This document shows positions 36,065 to 47,764 of a stretch of DNA of 64,000 nucleotides, in pieces. How positions within the stretch are numbered: position 1 is the first letter of the stretch; each line of letters begins with the position of its first letter. The stretch comes from Termitomyces sp. T153. Its lineage: Eukaryota > Basidiomycota > Agaricomycetes > Agaricales > Lyophyllaceae. The position numbers were made by a program, and so were the translations under genes. The notes below the pieces were generated by a model. It ran no database searches. It was not told the DNA's origin and saw only the letters and a program-made list of their open reading frames with translations. Location: the NCBI GenBank assembly GCA_018296165.2, contig JACKQL020000070.1, positions 124,001 through 188,000 of the forward strand, given 5' to 3'.

Positions 36065-37010
36065 TCCATTGCCACCTAGCTGCTATGCACAGGACACAAC
36101 AACTAGCAGTTTTGCAAGTAAAGTATGAATGGACTATAAGAAATGAGGGCACAAGTCAAGCTAGGTCCCAGAAAGCCTGTAAGATACAAGAGGCACTAGG
36201 TCACTAGTGCAAGGTTGGTAGAAACTGATAGCAAAGGGGAGAAGAGAACTCTGTAGATAAACCCAAGTAAAGTGGATACAGAGTTGCCAGATAGAGGCTG
36301 CTAACAAAGCTGGACTAAGGAGGCTATAGGGATAGTGAAGGGGCATTAGTAAAAGGGGACAATAACAAAACAAATCTAGGTGTAGGTGCTAGCACTAAAC
36401 ATAGACTTGATGAAATAGTACTCTAAGGTAGTACTAGCAAAACAAAACAATGAGAGCACTAACTTGATAGAGAGAGTGCTAGGGCAAAAGAAGGAGCTTT
36501 AAAGTCACAAGGCTCAGATCTGAGGTCTGGGGCTGGTAGGAAGGTATGATTCTTTGATGGTTGTATTGAAAACATAATAGTATATATAGTAAGTAGAACT
36601 AATGAAACTAAAAGGAGTCAATAATGGAGAATTAGTTGCTAGCAACCTAGGTGAGCCAGGAGAAATGGCATGTGAAAGTCAATAACTCAAATTGTAGACA
36701 AAACTGACACCTAACATGATAATCAGTTGCTAGCCACTAGGGTGTTCTACAGTAAATTAATAAAACTAAACCAAGAAATGAGAAAACCATGTCAATAACA
36801 CCAAAAGAGATATAATCAGTGACATTGCTAAGAGGTCACTAAAAATCATTAGCTGTGAGGAAGGTAAAGTTGTTCAATAGGCTGAGAGTCTAGAGCACAT
36901 GTGACAAAGTCACATGACTGCTATGCCATGTAGAAACTAGGAAATCTGGAAGTTGCCAAAAATATAGGAAAAGATAGAAATTGGTGCTTAGCAGGAGTAA
37001 AGTCTCATTG
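36065..37010 (-). repeat. LTR family 2, copy a (5' LTR of element Z)
   Basis: This is the main part of a family-2 LTR read on the minus strand. Its last 10 bp (30386-30395) are on the far side of the Copia insertion. The 3' border next to the Z primer-binding site is TGATGTCC on the plus strand, versus TGACATCC in copy b and TGGCATCC in copy c. The other end, at about 37,010, abuts truncated pol of element Y. Confidence 0.82.
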
Positions 37011-37316
37011 ATGCCAACTGTACCAATGAAGGCACAAACTTCTGATAGCAACTTGCAAGATCTCCAGTGCTCAATTGGCATCAAGCAACTCTCCTCAGGA
37101 ACTTGACCTTCCAGCATACAGATCTGACTGAGAATCTTAAACTTGGGAGTGCAAAGGACTAGCATATGACCAGAAAATGTACTGCCACAGTACTTCATGT
37201 ACTGAAGGATGCAATTGAGGAGCTCAAAGAAACTCTGAAGTACTATACAAATGTTGGAATTGTTGGGGTGCTTGTGGGAAAAGCATTGATCAACATCCAA
37301 TTCTTAGGTCCCTTAG
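37011..37316 (-). pseudogene. Element Y reverse transcriptase, C-terminal fragment
   Basis: On the minus strand the fragment reads ESCLMPIEHWRSCKLLSEVC then AFIGTVGI. Intact relatives continue a WGPCxxLxEVRAFLGTxGVxRxFIxNFAHRA block; here the frame stops at the LTR 2a border. An upstream part resembles YCGGTFSGHKLVVCxPE. It joins the pol at 38,414 once the solo LTR between them is removed. Confidence 0.75.
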
Positions 37317-38413
37317 TGTTAAAACCCACTCCCAGACCTCCAGACCTCTTCCCAAGCCACTCTGCTTCCCCAGAGTCTCCTCCAGCACCCCTTTGACTCA
37401 CCCCAACATTTATTCACCCATGATGCCTGCCCCAGGCCCCAGCTAACTCTGATGCTTCCCTGGCAAACTGCAATGACCTCCTGGCAAACTCCAACATGTT
37501 CCCTGCAGGCTACATCATTCCCCCTTCTCCTCTTAAGCCTCTGGGTTCCTCCAACATCTCTCCTAACCCAGACACATGTTGCTAACTTGTTTCTTCAACC
37601 TACCCAACCACTCCAGAACTTCCTAACAGCTATGGGGCAGACCACATTCCCATGAGTTCCCATCAGAATATCACCACAGCCTGCCATCTGATCATAACCA
37701 ACACCTGTCAACCCTGCACAGCTCTGACAAGCCCCACCATTGCACCCTCAATCCCTGGAGAAGGTCCAGTAGTCAGTATTTAAGTCATGGAGTAGCATCC
37801 ATTACACTAGTCTTGATATTGCCAATATTCTCTTGTTACATTCTGTGTCTGTTATACTTCCCAGTCTTGTCTCTATTTCTATCTCTAGTCTTGTATTTTC
37901 TCTCAATCTATTTCATTCTTATTCTATCTTGTCTTGACTCCATCTTGTCTTGCCTGCCTCTATTTCCTTTATTGTTGCCTAAGTCCCTTTCAACTTTAAC
38001 TCTATTACAAACTTATTACAAACTCTAACCATACTTTTATAACCTCATACATTCATAATTAACTCCAGACCTCACTCTATGCTTGTCCCCAGAATCCATC
38101 AATATTAATTGATCCCCCATCAATCTCTAGCCCTGCTCCCATCACTTGCATGGCCTCCACTTGCTCCACACCCTCTGTATTTGCCTCTGGACTTGTATCT
38201 GAGTCTTCCCCAAGCCCAACCCTTCTTTGCACCTTGTCTTAGACTCCCACAGACCAGCCTGGACTTGCTCAGACTGCTCTCCTTGGCATACCCTCACAAG
38301 TACCTGAAGTCCACACCTCCCCAGAATACTAGGTTATAAGTGCAGGACATTGTGTCCACCTAGTAAGAACTTGCCCAGTTAAGCTGAGCCCCTATGGTCA
38401 ACAGAACCTAGCA
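37317..38413 (+). mobile_element. Solo LTR, family 1 copy C (TSD CTTAG)
   Basis: Starts TGTTAAAACCC and ends AACCTAGCA. CTTAG is present immediately before (37312-37316) and after (38414-38418). The reverse transcriptase of element Y continues across it, so this is a single LTR left after recombination of a family-1 insertion. CpG is nearly absent. Confidence 0.93.
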
Positions 38414-40229
38414 CTTAGCACCAATGTCATCAATGAAGCTGAGTACATGGTAAGGGATCTCAGGTTGCAAGATGGCATTGATGTTGTTGTAGAAGATTGG
38501 TACTGAATTGGTCTAACCCATCAGGAGCATTACAAGTTGCAAAGCACAAAACAGAGTATGCAAGGTTGTTGATCATTAGGTGGATCAAGTGCTCATCATA
38601 GCCAATGTAGAGGTCAAGGGTAGTGCCACAGATGTGACTAGTGAAAAATTCAGCAATGTGATCTGAAAAGGCTGGGACTCTGGAGTGACAAATAGTCATG
38701 TGGTTTAGCAGCTCTAGACTATGTATAAGTTGTGGCTTACCATTCTTCTTGAGAACACAGAACCATCACAAGTGGTAGATGGAGTTGGAATGCTCATAGA
38801 TGCCAGCATTGATCTTGTTATGTATGATTTTGCAAACTTTGTACAAACTTTCTTCTCAAGGCCAGGCAGGATAAGTTGGACATACTGAACCCATGGAATG
38901 TGCAGAAATGTTAGTTGCATACAGATAAAAAGAAGTCTGATTGCATCCTGCCACATTTGGAGTCATCCCAAGCAAAGGCCTGATTTTGCTTAGTGATGAG
39001 GTCAACCAAAACATTGAGTATGTTGCTAGTGAGGAAGCCAGTGACATCTTTGCTAATAAATGCCACTTTGTGCTTGTCAGTAAATTGTCCAGTCAGTACA
39101 AAAAGAGGTGTGTCCAGGTTGAAGGGTGGCATAGTTGCTAGGAGGTTACCAACAATTTTGTGCTCAATGCAGAAGCCTTCTGAAACTTGGCTAGTGATAG
39201 GTCCAGTTTTCAAGGCAACAGGCTTGTACTTCTTTTTGACCTGGACACCTTTGCATTTAGTTTTGTTAGCAACAAAAATGGCTGGGAATGGGTAATTTAT
39301 AAAGATATCCATAGCAACATTGGTAGAAGTGGAATGAAGATTGGTTGTAGCTGTAAGTCCGAGAATTTGAGGGTCAGAAATGTATGTAAATATAATATAG
39401 AAATTAGTAGGTAAAGGATCACAAGATGAAGGGGCTGTATCATATAGATAAGCAAGGAAAGGGCTTTCTAGGTTTTTTGTAAGTAAATTGTCTGTAGGTA
39501 GAATGTCATTCTAATTCAACATAAGAAATAAGAGAAACTTGTCCAGTCTGGTGATGGTGTTCTATTGCTAGTGCCAAGTTTCTAGCAACATTGCTAATCA
39601 TGGTCGTGGTTGTGACATTGGTGCTGAGGCAACATGTTTTGATTGTAGCAAAACTCTTGCCTCTGGAAAATGTTTATATAATGCACTGAAATCCAGTGTT
39701 AGGGTCAGTTATTGTCAAAGTAGTTTCCTGGTTACTAAGTGTCTTAATGACACTGCAAGTTAGAATTTCAAATGGGCAGCTAAATAGAATGTCATATGCT
39801 GGGGATTTGAGAATGTGAATCTAAAGGTAAAACATAATGTTGCCAATAGTACAGGGAACATTGCACACTAGGCCTAGCAATCAATCCATGGTGCTGTTAG
39901 CACTCTGCATGTTGAAGACAATGCTCAAATTGTAAGTCAATGATGGGTTGCTAGCAAGTTCAGCTAACATGGATATAATCTGAGACCCACTATTCACAAT
40001 ACATTCAATTTCCTCTCAATTGTTAATTAGCATCATGATGTGCTTGGAGGTGATGGCATTTCAAACTGATTGCAAATATCCCACAAGAATAAGCACAATT
40101 CACCAACTGAGACTGTAACCTTTATTCAAAGAACATGATCAAAAACTGCCTTGGTCTGTTCAATGTTGTAAATTGGAGGCATTGCTCAGTAAGCACCATC
40201 TTGTTGCTTATTAGGGGTAGTGAAGTTAT
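38414..40229 (-). pseudogene. Element Y pol: connection and reverse transcriptase, minus strand
   Basis: The minus frame from 39,312 reads KPVALKTGPITSQVSEGFCI then FVLTGQFTDKHKVAFI and FLTSNILNVLVDLITKQNQA then FAWDDSKCG. A further block near 38,690 reads SRVPAFSDHIAEFF, then LDLYIGYDEHL. This matches an Agaricomycete Ty3 lineage with KPVALKVRPVxxxLPEEFRI and QAFAWxDxExGxF motifs. The palm YxDD block is not identifiable. 39,320-40,229 holds a poorly preserved upstream part. Confidence 0.75.
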
Positions 40230-41275
40230 TGTCAGGTTCCACTGACCATGGGGGCTCAGCTTAACTGGGCAGATCCTTACTAGGCAGACACAATGTCCTG
40301 TGCTTATAACCTAGCACTCTGGAGAGGTTTGGACTTCAGATACTTGCAAGGATAAGCTGGGAGGAGCAGTCTGAGCAAGTCTGGGGTGGTCCAGGGAAGT
40401 CTAAGACCAGGTACAATAAGCATTGGGCTTAGAATGGCATCAGGTACAAGTCTGTAGGCAAATGTATGGACTGTGGAGCAAGTGGAGGCTATGCAGTCAA
40501 TGGGAGTGGAGCCAGAGTTTGATGGGGGATCAATTAAGAGTGATGGGTTCTAGGGCTGAGCATGGAGCAAGGTCCAGAGTTAACTTATGAATGTTTGGAG
40601 ACTTGTGGTGTATGTGCAGAGTTTGTAATGACACCAGAATTTAAAAAAAACTTAGGAACAATAAAGGAAACAGAGATGGACAAGACAAGATGGAGTCAAG
40701 ACAAGACAAAACTGAGAAAGAGATAGATTCAAGACTAGAGGCTGAAATAAAAGGAAGACTGGGAAACATAACAGAGAGGAAACACAAGACACAAGTAACT
40801 AAGTAAAGCAATATCAAGACTAAGGTAACAGATGCTACTCTATGGCTTATATACTAACTACTGGACCTCCTTCAGGAGCTAATGGTGCAATGGCAGGGCT
40901 TATTGGAGCTGTGCAGGGTTGATGGGTGTCAGTTCTGATCAGATGGCAGGCCACAGTAATATTCTGATGGGAACTGATGGGAATGTAGTCTGCCCCATAG
41001 TCATCAGAGAGTTCTGGAGTGGTTGTGTAGATTGTGGGGGCAAGTCAGTGATGTGTGCCTGGGTTAGGAGAGATGTTGGAGGGGCCCAGGGGCTTGGAAA
41101 AAGAAGAAGAAATGATGGGATCTATAGAGGATGCATTGGAGTTTGCTGGAGAAGCATTGGAGTTAGCCAGGATGGGTGCCAAGAGTGGACAAGGGTTGTG
41201 GTGAGTCTGAGGGAACTCCAGGGAGGCAGGGTGGCTTGGGGGAGAGGGCCAGAGGTCTGGAAACAGGTTGTGACA
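40230..41275 (-). mobile_element. Solo LTR, family 1 copy D, inverted (TSD GTTAT)
   Basis: Read on the plus strand it starts TGTCAGGTTCC and ends GGTTGTGACA, the reverse complement of the other family-1 LTRs. GTTAT flanks it on both sides (40225-40229 and 41276-41280). It lies in the element Y body, between Gag and pol. The internal order of motifs matches copies A to C when reversed. Confidence 0.92.
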
Positions 41276-41280
41276 GTTAT

Positions 41281-43000
41281 AGTTCTGGGTAGGACATAGC
41301 AATTGGAGATACCAGAGAATGGGTGCAAAGGTGGCTGAAGATTGCTAGTGCTAGTGGTTAGAGCAGTGGCAGCAGAATGAGGGATGGGTTCTGGTACCTT
41401 GTTGGCAGCAGGGGTGCTAGGAGCAGCAGGAGCAGATTTGGCAGTAGCAGGAGCTGGGGCAGACTGCAAGGCAGGGTGGTAACCTTTAGCACATGCAACC
41501 TCCATGCCATCAAAGACCTCAAGGCATTGAAAAGCCATAATTTTCCTTTCTAGCAACTGAATATGTTCTATGCAAGAGAGGGCCTAGGTCCATTACTGTC
41601 CAAGTGCAAAACCTCATAAATAAGCATCTGGTGCAAAGCCTGCTTGGGATTCAGGTTAACATTGCCTGTCAACTGTCCTGTAGTGAGTTGTTCTGGGTTG
41701 CATTGGTGCCATTTGTCAATGTGCTACATATACAAGTGCTTGCCAGAATAGTTGACAATCATGGCACTAGAGAGCAGCACCACTTTTCCTCTAGTGTTTC
41801 AATGACATTTACCTTGTTGAATAGAGAGCTCAAGCTGGAAGCAGTGCACTCATCTGAAAAAGTGCAAGGATGGTTAGTGGCACCTGTCCTGAGCAAAGCT
41901 TCTAAGCACTCAAGTGCACTAATGACAAGTGGAGGTAGCAGCATGTTTGGCAGGTTCAGACTTAACAATGAAGGTAGGCATAGTGATGGAGGCAGCAGGA
42001 ACTAAACCAGGATTGGAAGTGCTAGCAGTGGCAATAGCAACAGATTTGGAAGCACTAGTATCTGTACCCTTCAGCACTCACTTAGTGCCTTCAAACACAT
42101 GCTTGACATTGTAGGGGTTGCCAGGGTGGTGGTCAGACATGGTGATTCAAGGTAGCAGATGATTTGATACCATAGCAAGGTGGGGATACTCTGCTGTAAA
42201 AGGTGATATTCCTCAGTCCTGTAGAACTTGCTATTGGTGAGGAGCCACCTAGCAATGCACTGGAAGTCACAATAGTAGTTAGAAAATCTGCCAAGTGTAG
42301 AAAGACCATTAGAGAAAGTCTGAGCCACATGCCATTTGAGATTGCCAAGAGTATAACAAAGCTGTTTTGCCAGTGCCAGGGTAGGGTTGCATCTCCCTTG
42401 CCTTTCACTTGTGATGAGTGTAGCTACACTCTTCACCAGTGTCAGCAGGAACAAGAGAGTTGCCAAATTCAGGAATGCCAAGCCAGGTTTCTGCTATGTT
42501 GTAAAGACATTGTGTGCCACATACTCCTTTTTCTGAGTTTTGTTAGTGATGCCACAGTCACCAAACAAGTATTCAAGCTTGTGGAAGTATTCTGCTAGCT
42601 TGCAAAGATGAGCCTCATCCCACTTAGAGGTGGTAGAGTCATTGCATGGCAGCATGTATGTGCAGTGGACCAGATGGTCATTGTTGGCAATAGCAATTGT
42701 TGGATTTAAAGTTGAAAGAGAGATAAGTGAAGGTGGGAGCTGATAAAGTTCTGGAAAGAAAGTGGGGGAGTCAAGTGGCATTAGCAGTAAAAGAGGTGCA
42801 CCAAGAAAGCTGAGTACATGGCCTCCTGGAAAAGGGTTGTTGATTTTGTCAATGAAGATAGAGTTACAAGCAGCACAAAATTTGTTGGTGAGGTTGTGCA
42901 GTGCAGGAGTTGGCAGGGATTGTGGCAGGGTCAAAGGGTCTAGGAATGGATTGAACTGGCAAGACACTGGAGTAAAATGCAAGTGTTGAAAGGCTTGCAC
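41281..43000 (-). pseudogene. Element Y Gag, minus strand
   Basis: The minus frame from 43,000 contains MLPCNDSTTSKWDEAHLCKL then AEYFHKLEYLFGDCGITNKT, as in element Z. After a frame change it continues with ETWLGIPEFGNS and later with the shifted fragments YYCDFQCIARWLLTNSKFYR, EEYHLLQQSIPTLLWYQI and CLTTTLATPTMSSMCLKALS, which align with the capsid half of this Gag family (LxxYxRxFLxIxxFLxxxxRLS...SRAFxxGFxPxLWxxV). Stops and shifts are numerous. Confidence 0.75.
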
Positions 43001-43057
43001 ATGGGTTTCTGAGAGAATCTTGCTCTTAACCTATCTTCATAGTGGGCTCCAAAATGA

Positions 43058-43952
43058 TGACATCCATTGCTGCCTAGCTGCCATGCAAAGGACACAACAA
43101 CTAGTGGTTTTTCAAGTAGAGTACAAACAGACTATAGACAATGAGAATGCAAGTCAAGCTAGGTCCTAAAAAGCCCACTAAGTACAAGTGGTGCCAAGTC
43201 TCTAGTGCAAGGTTGGTAGAAACTGGTAACGAAGAAGGGGAACTCTGTAGATAAACCCAGCTAGAGTGGATATGAGGTTGCCAAACAGAGGTCACTTACG
43301 AAGCTAGACCAGAGAGGTGCTATGGATGGCAAAGGCATTAACAAAAAGGGAACAAGGACAAAATGAAACTAGCCATAGGTGCTAGTGCTAAATGTAGACT
43401 TGGAAAATAGTACCCTAAGGTGGTACCAGCAAAATGACAAGGATGCTAACTCAACAGAGAGAGTGCTAGAGCAAAGGAAGAGGCTTTGAAGTCACAAGAC
43501 TTAGATCTGAAGTCTGGGGCTAATAACAAGGTACAATTCTTTGATGGTTGTATAGAAAACATGACAGTGTTTAGAGTAAGTAAAACTAATAAAACCAAAA
43601 GGAGTCAACAATGAGGAACTGGTTGCTAGCAACCTAGGTGAATCAGAAGGAATTCCATGTAAAAGTAAGTAACCCAAACTGTATTTAAAACTGACATCTG
43701 GAATGACAGTTATTATGCCAGCTACTAAACTGTCATGTAGTAAGTAAATAAAACTGAATGAAGTAACAAGAAAACCATGCCAATAATAACAAGAAAAGGA
43801 ATATGATCAAGTTGTCCAATGGGCTGAAAGTCTAGACTACATGTGATAAAGTAACATGACCATCACATTGCATAAAAACTGGGAAATCTGGAAGTTGCCA
43901 AAAATATAGGAAATAAAAGAAATTGGTGCTTGACAAGAATAGAGTCTTATCA
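43058..43952 (-). repeat. LTR family 2, copy b (5' LTR of element Y)
   Basis: On the plus strand it begins TGACATCCATTGCTGCC and ends AGAGTCTTATCA. Just inside the element the minus strand shows TTTTGGAGCCCACTATGAAG, the primer-binding region shared with element Z, and the Gag of Y follows. About 895 bp. Confidence 0.85.
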
Positions 43953-44026
43953 CCAGGGTGGTTGGAACAATTCCATTCCCTAGCAACTGTTGGATTAACT
44001 AATATATTTTTGCAACAAGCCCTTCT

Positions 44027-45171
44027 TGTCATGACCCGTTCCCTGAAGCCCCATACATTGCCCAACAAACTTCCGTCCCCCCAGAACCCCCCCCCCTGAC
44101 GCTTTGTTGAACTTCCCCAGCACTCCGCGCCTACTCTGGCTAACTCCAACGCATTCTTGGCTAACTCCGACGGCCTCCTGGCCAACTCTGATGTCTTCCC
44201 CACAGCTGCTGGTGCTTCCCTGGACTTCCTGAGCCCCTGGGACCACTCCCCCACCATGCCTGACCCCATTACATGTCATCAACTCAACACCCTGGCTCCC
44301 CCGACTTACCCTGGGGTATCATGACGACCTCGGAATGGACTGCGTCACAATTGATCCCATCAACATATCAACGTGGCCCGCCCTCTGGTCATAACCAACA
44401 CCTGTCAACTCCATCAAGCTCTGCCAAGCCCCGCCACCACAGCCAACATCCCCAGAGCTCTTCAGTAGTCAGTATATAAGACATAGAGTAGCTCCTCGTA
44501 CTCTAGTCTTGAGATTAACTACCTACTTACTGGCCTTTCCTGATGTGTTTCTGATTGTTTCTTCTCATGTTTCATGTCCCATGTCTCATTTTCCCTATTC
44601 TCAGTCTCCCGGTCTTATCTTGCCTCTATTCCGTTATCTTTTTGTTATTGTTCCATGTCTCCACCTGAATCTATTCTCATTCTTGTCTCGTCTTTGTCTC
44701 ATTCCGTTTGACTCCATCTCATCTTGTTCGATTCTGTCTATCATGTTCAAGTCCTCTTGACCATAACGTCCTCACAAACTCTGCAGTTACAATTACAAAC
44801 CTCTGACACTCTTTACCAACCCCGGACCCTGCTATATGCTCAGCTCCAAACCCCACCAATCCCTGTTGATCCCCCGTCAGAACTCCGGCTCTGCTCCTGT
44901 CATCCACATAGCCTCCACCTCCTCCGCACCCACAATACTCACACACAGACTATGCCTGAACCCCACCAAGCCCATCCCCCTTCCCCGCAACTCATCCTCT
45001 ACTCCTCCGGACCTCCCTGGACTTACCCGGATCAATTTCCTCTGGCTATCCTCACAGGTCCCCAGTGTTTGGAACATCTCCGAGTGCCCGGTTGTCAGTG
45101 CAGCGAATTGCGTCTGCCTAGTAAGGACTTGCCCAGTGTAGCTGAGCCCCTGTGGTCAGCAGAACCTGACA
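44027..45171 (+). mobile_element. Solo LTR, family 1 copy E, CpG-rich and young (TSD CTTCT)
   Basis: A 1,145-bp LTR starting TGTCATGACCC and ending AACCTGACA, flanked by perfect CTTCT duplications (44022-44026 and 45172-45176). Unlike its four sisters it keeps dozens of CpG sites, for example ACTCCGCGCC, ATGACGACCTCGG and GCGAATTGCGTC. Where the decayed copies have TG or CA, this copy has CG, so it approximates the undecayed family sequence. No interior or second LTR is present. Confidence 0.95.
44473..44480 (+). promoter_or_regulatory. LTR promoter TATA box (family 1)
   Basis: TATATAAG followed by GACATAGAGTAGCTCC. The same box and following block are conserved at equivalent positions in the other family-1 LTRs (for example 12208-12215), which suggests the U3 core promoter just upstream of the R region. 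Confidence 0.65.
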
Positions 45172-45445
45172 CTTCTTCTAGTTTGTACTTAGTACTTCTA
45201 AGAAAGTCTTTTTGTAAGTCTTTCTTTTCTAAATTGAAAATAAAGAGTTCTATATTCTAAAAAGATAAAGGACTCTTTTCTTATTCCAACAAGGGGTCTA
45301 AGAAGGGAACAAAAGGAAACAAAAAAACTAGATTAAAGAAGGGGATTCTTTTAATCCAAACTGGCTAGGAGTCTTTTATTTCTATCTCTTGAATATTTTT
45401 AAGTAAACTATTTTCTTGATTATTTTTTCCCCTTTATGAATCCCT

Positions 45446-45598
45446 TTTCCCTGTAGTTTTTAAGTTAATATTTTCACCCTGAGATAACTTTATCAAATCT
45501 TCCAAAACAATTTTACCTTTAGTTACCCCCTTAGTTTTAATTACTGTATTACCAAGGACATCTTTAAAACCATAAAATATAACAAAAGGGCTAAGAGA
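45446..45598 (-). pseudogene. Unidentified mitochondrial-like reading frame in the NUMT
   Basis: A minus-strand frame of about 50 codons reads FVIFYGFKDVLGNTVIKTKG then VTKGKIVLEDLIKLSQGENI and ends at a stop. It looks like conserved A+T-rich coding sequence, possibly of a mitochondrial or plasmid gene, but I do not recognise the family. Confidence 0.4.
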
Positions 45599-45681
45599 AG
45601 AGAGGTGTATTCATCGAAGCAAAGAGTGGAGGATTCAAAAAAGGGAATAAATTTCATTATAAGAATTTTATATTTTAATTT

Positions 45682-45828
45682 TTAAGAATAAAGTAAAGTT
45701 GAACTTGAAATATGAAGAGGATTTAACAGAATATTAGGTAATACACCTAATAATATAGTAGGTATTAATAGACTAATTAAAAGGGTATACTCTCTTCTGT
45801 TAATATCTTTTAATATAGAAGAAAAAAA
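45682..45828 (-). pseudogene. nad4 C-terminal fragment (NUMT)
   Basis: The minus-strand frame reads ILKDINRREYTLLISLLIPT then ILLGVLPNILLNPLHISSST and LLYS before a TAA. Fungal NADH dehydrogenase subunit 4 ends in the same pattern: D(I/L)xRREFxxLxxLxxxTxLxGxYPxxxLDxLHxSxSxLI. About 45 of the roughly 480-490 residues of nad4 are present, with the genuine stop. The copy lies in nuclear repeats and cannot be functional. Confidence 0.82.
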
Positions 45829-45898
45829 ATAAACTGGATTCTCCTAATCCAATAAGAAAAAAAAAGGGATTAAGACTAAAAAAAAGGGGAGGTGTAGA

Positions 45899-46012
45899 TT
45901 AAATCAAGTATCCTTCTTAGCTGAAAGAACTGGAACTTTCTATGGTCAATGTAGTGAGATCTGCAGAGTTTGGCATGGATTTATGTCAATTGTAGATGGT
46001 TTAGGATCATCA
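45899..46012 (+). pseudogene. cox2 C-terminal-domain fragment (NUMT)
   Basis: The plus-strand frame reads [20 protein letters not shown] then [12 protein letters not shown]. Cytochrome oxidase subunit 2 has [35 protein letters not shown], carrying the CuA ligands Cys, Glu, Cys, His and Met, all visible here. Two substitutions at invariant positions (Gly to Arg after the second Cys and Pro to Ser before IV) indicate decay after transfer to the nucleus. Confidence 0.9.
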
Positions 46013-46970
46013 TCATTGGGGTCATTGGGCACAGTTGTGCTCTCAATACAACTTACCCTTCATGAATGAATGAAGGCTTATGGAAACTTTTAAATGAAAC
46101 AGACCTATGGACATCCACCTATATAAAGCTAAGCAGATCCAAGGGTTTGAAGTATACTCTAATGGGTTTCAAAAGAAATTATAAATCAAAATCCCTTTTA
46201 AACAATTAAATAATTCATTTTTTAAAGCAGGGATATATAACCCCTTGTTAGAATTTAAAAAAAGAAGGGTTATTAATCACTGGATTCTCTTGGAATACCA
46301 AGAATATGGAAGGGGGAAAAGGAAAACAAAAAAACTAAGAAAATAAAAAGATTAATAAGAAGGGGATGGGAAAAGAAGAATCGTTTAATAATAAGAAAGT
46401 CCCTTAAGAATCTGTAGAATTTCTGAAAGATTCTTCTAATACATAGTCTTCTTAATTTTTAAGGAATTCCAAAAAGAGGGATTCATAATTCATGACAAAA
46501 AATTTATTGTCGATATTTTGGATTTCAATTGGAACTATTACCTGGTTCTATGGAAAATGAATTCTTTTTATTTATTTATTTTTTGGTTTATTCTTGCTAG
46601 CTTTCATTTCATTTTTATGTGTTATAAATATCTTTACATATATAATTGTAATATATTTAAGTGATAATAAGAGAAAATAAAAAAATTATTTCTATTTTTC
46701 AAAAGGAACTGGAGTTAAATAAAAAAACAGTTTTAACATAAATAAAGAAATAAGTTGAAACATAAGAATAAAAAACCATATAACAAATTATGAATCCCTT
46801 GTCCCCTTTTTGGAATTAAAAAAAATCCAGTGATTAATAACCCCTTGATGGGGCACTGGATTCATAAAGAGGTTTCTTTTCTTTTAAAGGAATAAGAGAA
46901 AAAAAATAAGAAGACTATGTACTATGTACTATGTCAAGGGGTCTTAATTAATAATACATAGTTTTTTATG

Positions 46971-47478
46971 CTTAGCTACTCTCACAGCTAGGTGCTGTTG
47001 CATTGAGGCCTTAATGACCTCAACCTGGTTTTGCCAGAACACTAGCACCCTCCAGCAGAAGATGTCATTTGGGTGAGCCTTACCATCAGTATTGGAGGTG
47101 TTGCCAGCACCTCTGGGACTGTTTTTATGAATGCCAATGGTCCAGCTCCCCATGTGCTCAGGGAGTACCCAATTTGTGATTGCACAGGGCCCCTTGCCCT
47201 GTGAGCCTCTCCATTAATACTCCTCATTGTAGTCAATAAGTAAAACTCCTGTTGGCATCCTCCCACAGCTACTGGAAAGGATCCAAGGCCTTACACCCAC
47301 AATGCTATAGGCACATACAGAGGATTTTTTCCTTTGCTTGCTATCACAGCTAACCCTTCTGGCTCTGCCTTCAGGTATAACCTAACAGAGGGCACTCAAG
47401 TGCCCTCAGTGGTGACATCTCCCAGATTAGCCACAGCTGGTCAGATGGGAGTGGCTGCTGGCAGTGATAAGACCCATT
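46971..47478. repeat. CpG-poor repeat DNA right of the NUMT
   Basis: Composition returns to the CpG-free transposon type. Short frames on both strands are broken and not assignable. Confidence 0.45.
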
Positions 47479-47764
47479 TGTTGCTGTAAGGGTGACCTCT
47501 GGAGGCTGTGGCTCAATCACACAACTGGCAGAGGAAGATCCAAAGTCTATTCAGTATCTACAAGAAGTTCTAGAGTTCTAGCTACTCACCTGGCAGAGGG
47601 AAATCCAAAGAGAACAAGTCTGAGGATCTCCAATGCCAGTGTTTGGAAAATTTACTCTAGAGCTTCTGGAAACAACACCCAACAACAACTAAATCTGGAG
47701 TCCAATCAAAAAGTGGAAATCCATTGTAAATGGTCTTGATCTCCAGACTTCCAGCACGTGACCA
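47479..47764 (-). repeat. Second copy of the short LTR of element X
   Basis: On the minus strand it begins TGGTCACGTGCTG and ends CCCTTACAGCAACA, parallel to 29,505-29,809. It keeps one CpG (CACGTG) that is CATGTG in the other copy. The flanking 5-mers (CCATT and CATAC) do not match, so it may be a solo LTR whose target duplication has decayed, or a rearranged end. Confidence 0.6.

Larger units (their letters stand above)
45172..46970. other. Nuclear mitochondrial DNA insertion (NUMT), composite
   Basis: The base composition switches sharply to A+T-rich with runs of AAGGGG and GGATTC, unlike the rest of the window. Pieces of two mitochondrial protein genes are recognisable: the nad4 C-terminus on the minus strand and part of the cox2 C-terminal domain on the plus strand. 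Both are truncated at their 5' sides within 75 bp of each other, so at least two mitochondrial fragments were joined. The left border is hidden by the solo LTR that inserted at 44,027; the right border is where composition returns to repeat-like near 46,970. Confidence 0.85.

Noticed and set aside
45172..46970. Chloroplast origin of the A+T-rich patch
   Set aside because: The only recognisable proteins are mitochondrial cox2 and nad4, and nothing plastid-specific is visible.
47479..47764. Interpretation of the 300-bp repeat as a tRNA-derived SINE
   Set aside because: It has A-box-like TGGCTCAAT and B-box-like GATCCAAAGTC phrases, but they are only about 28 bp apart, too close for a pol III promoter, and TG...CA ends fit an LTR better.
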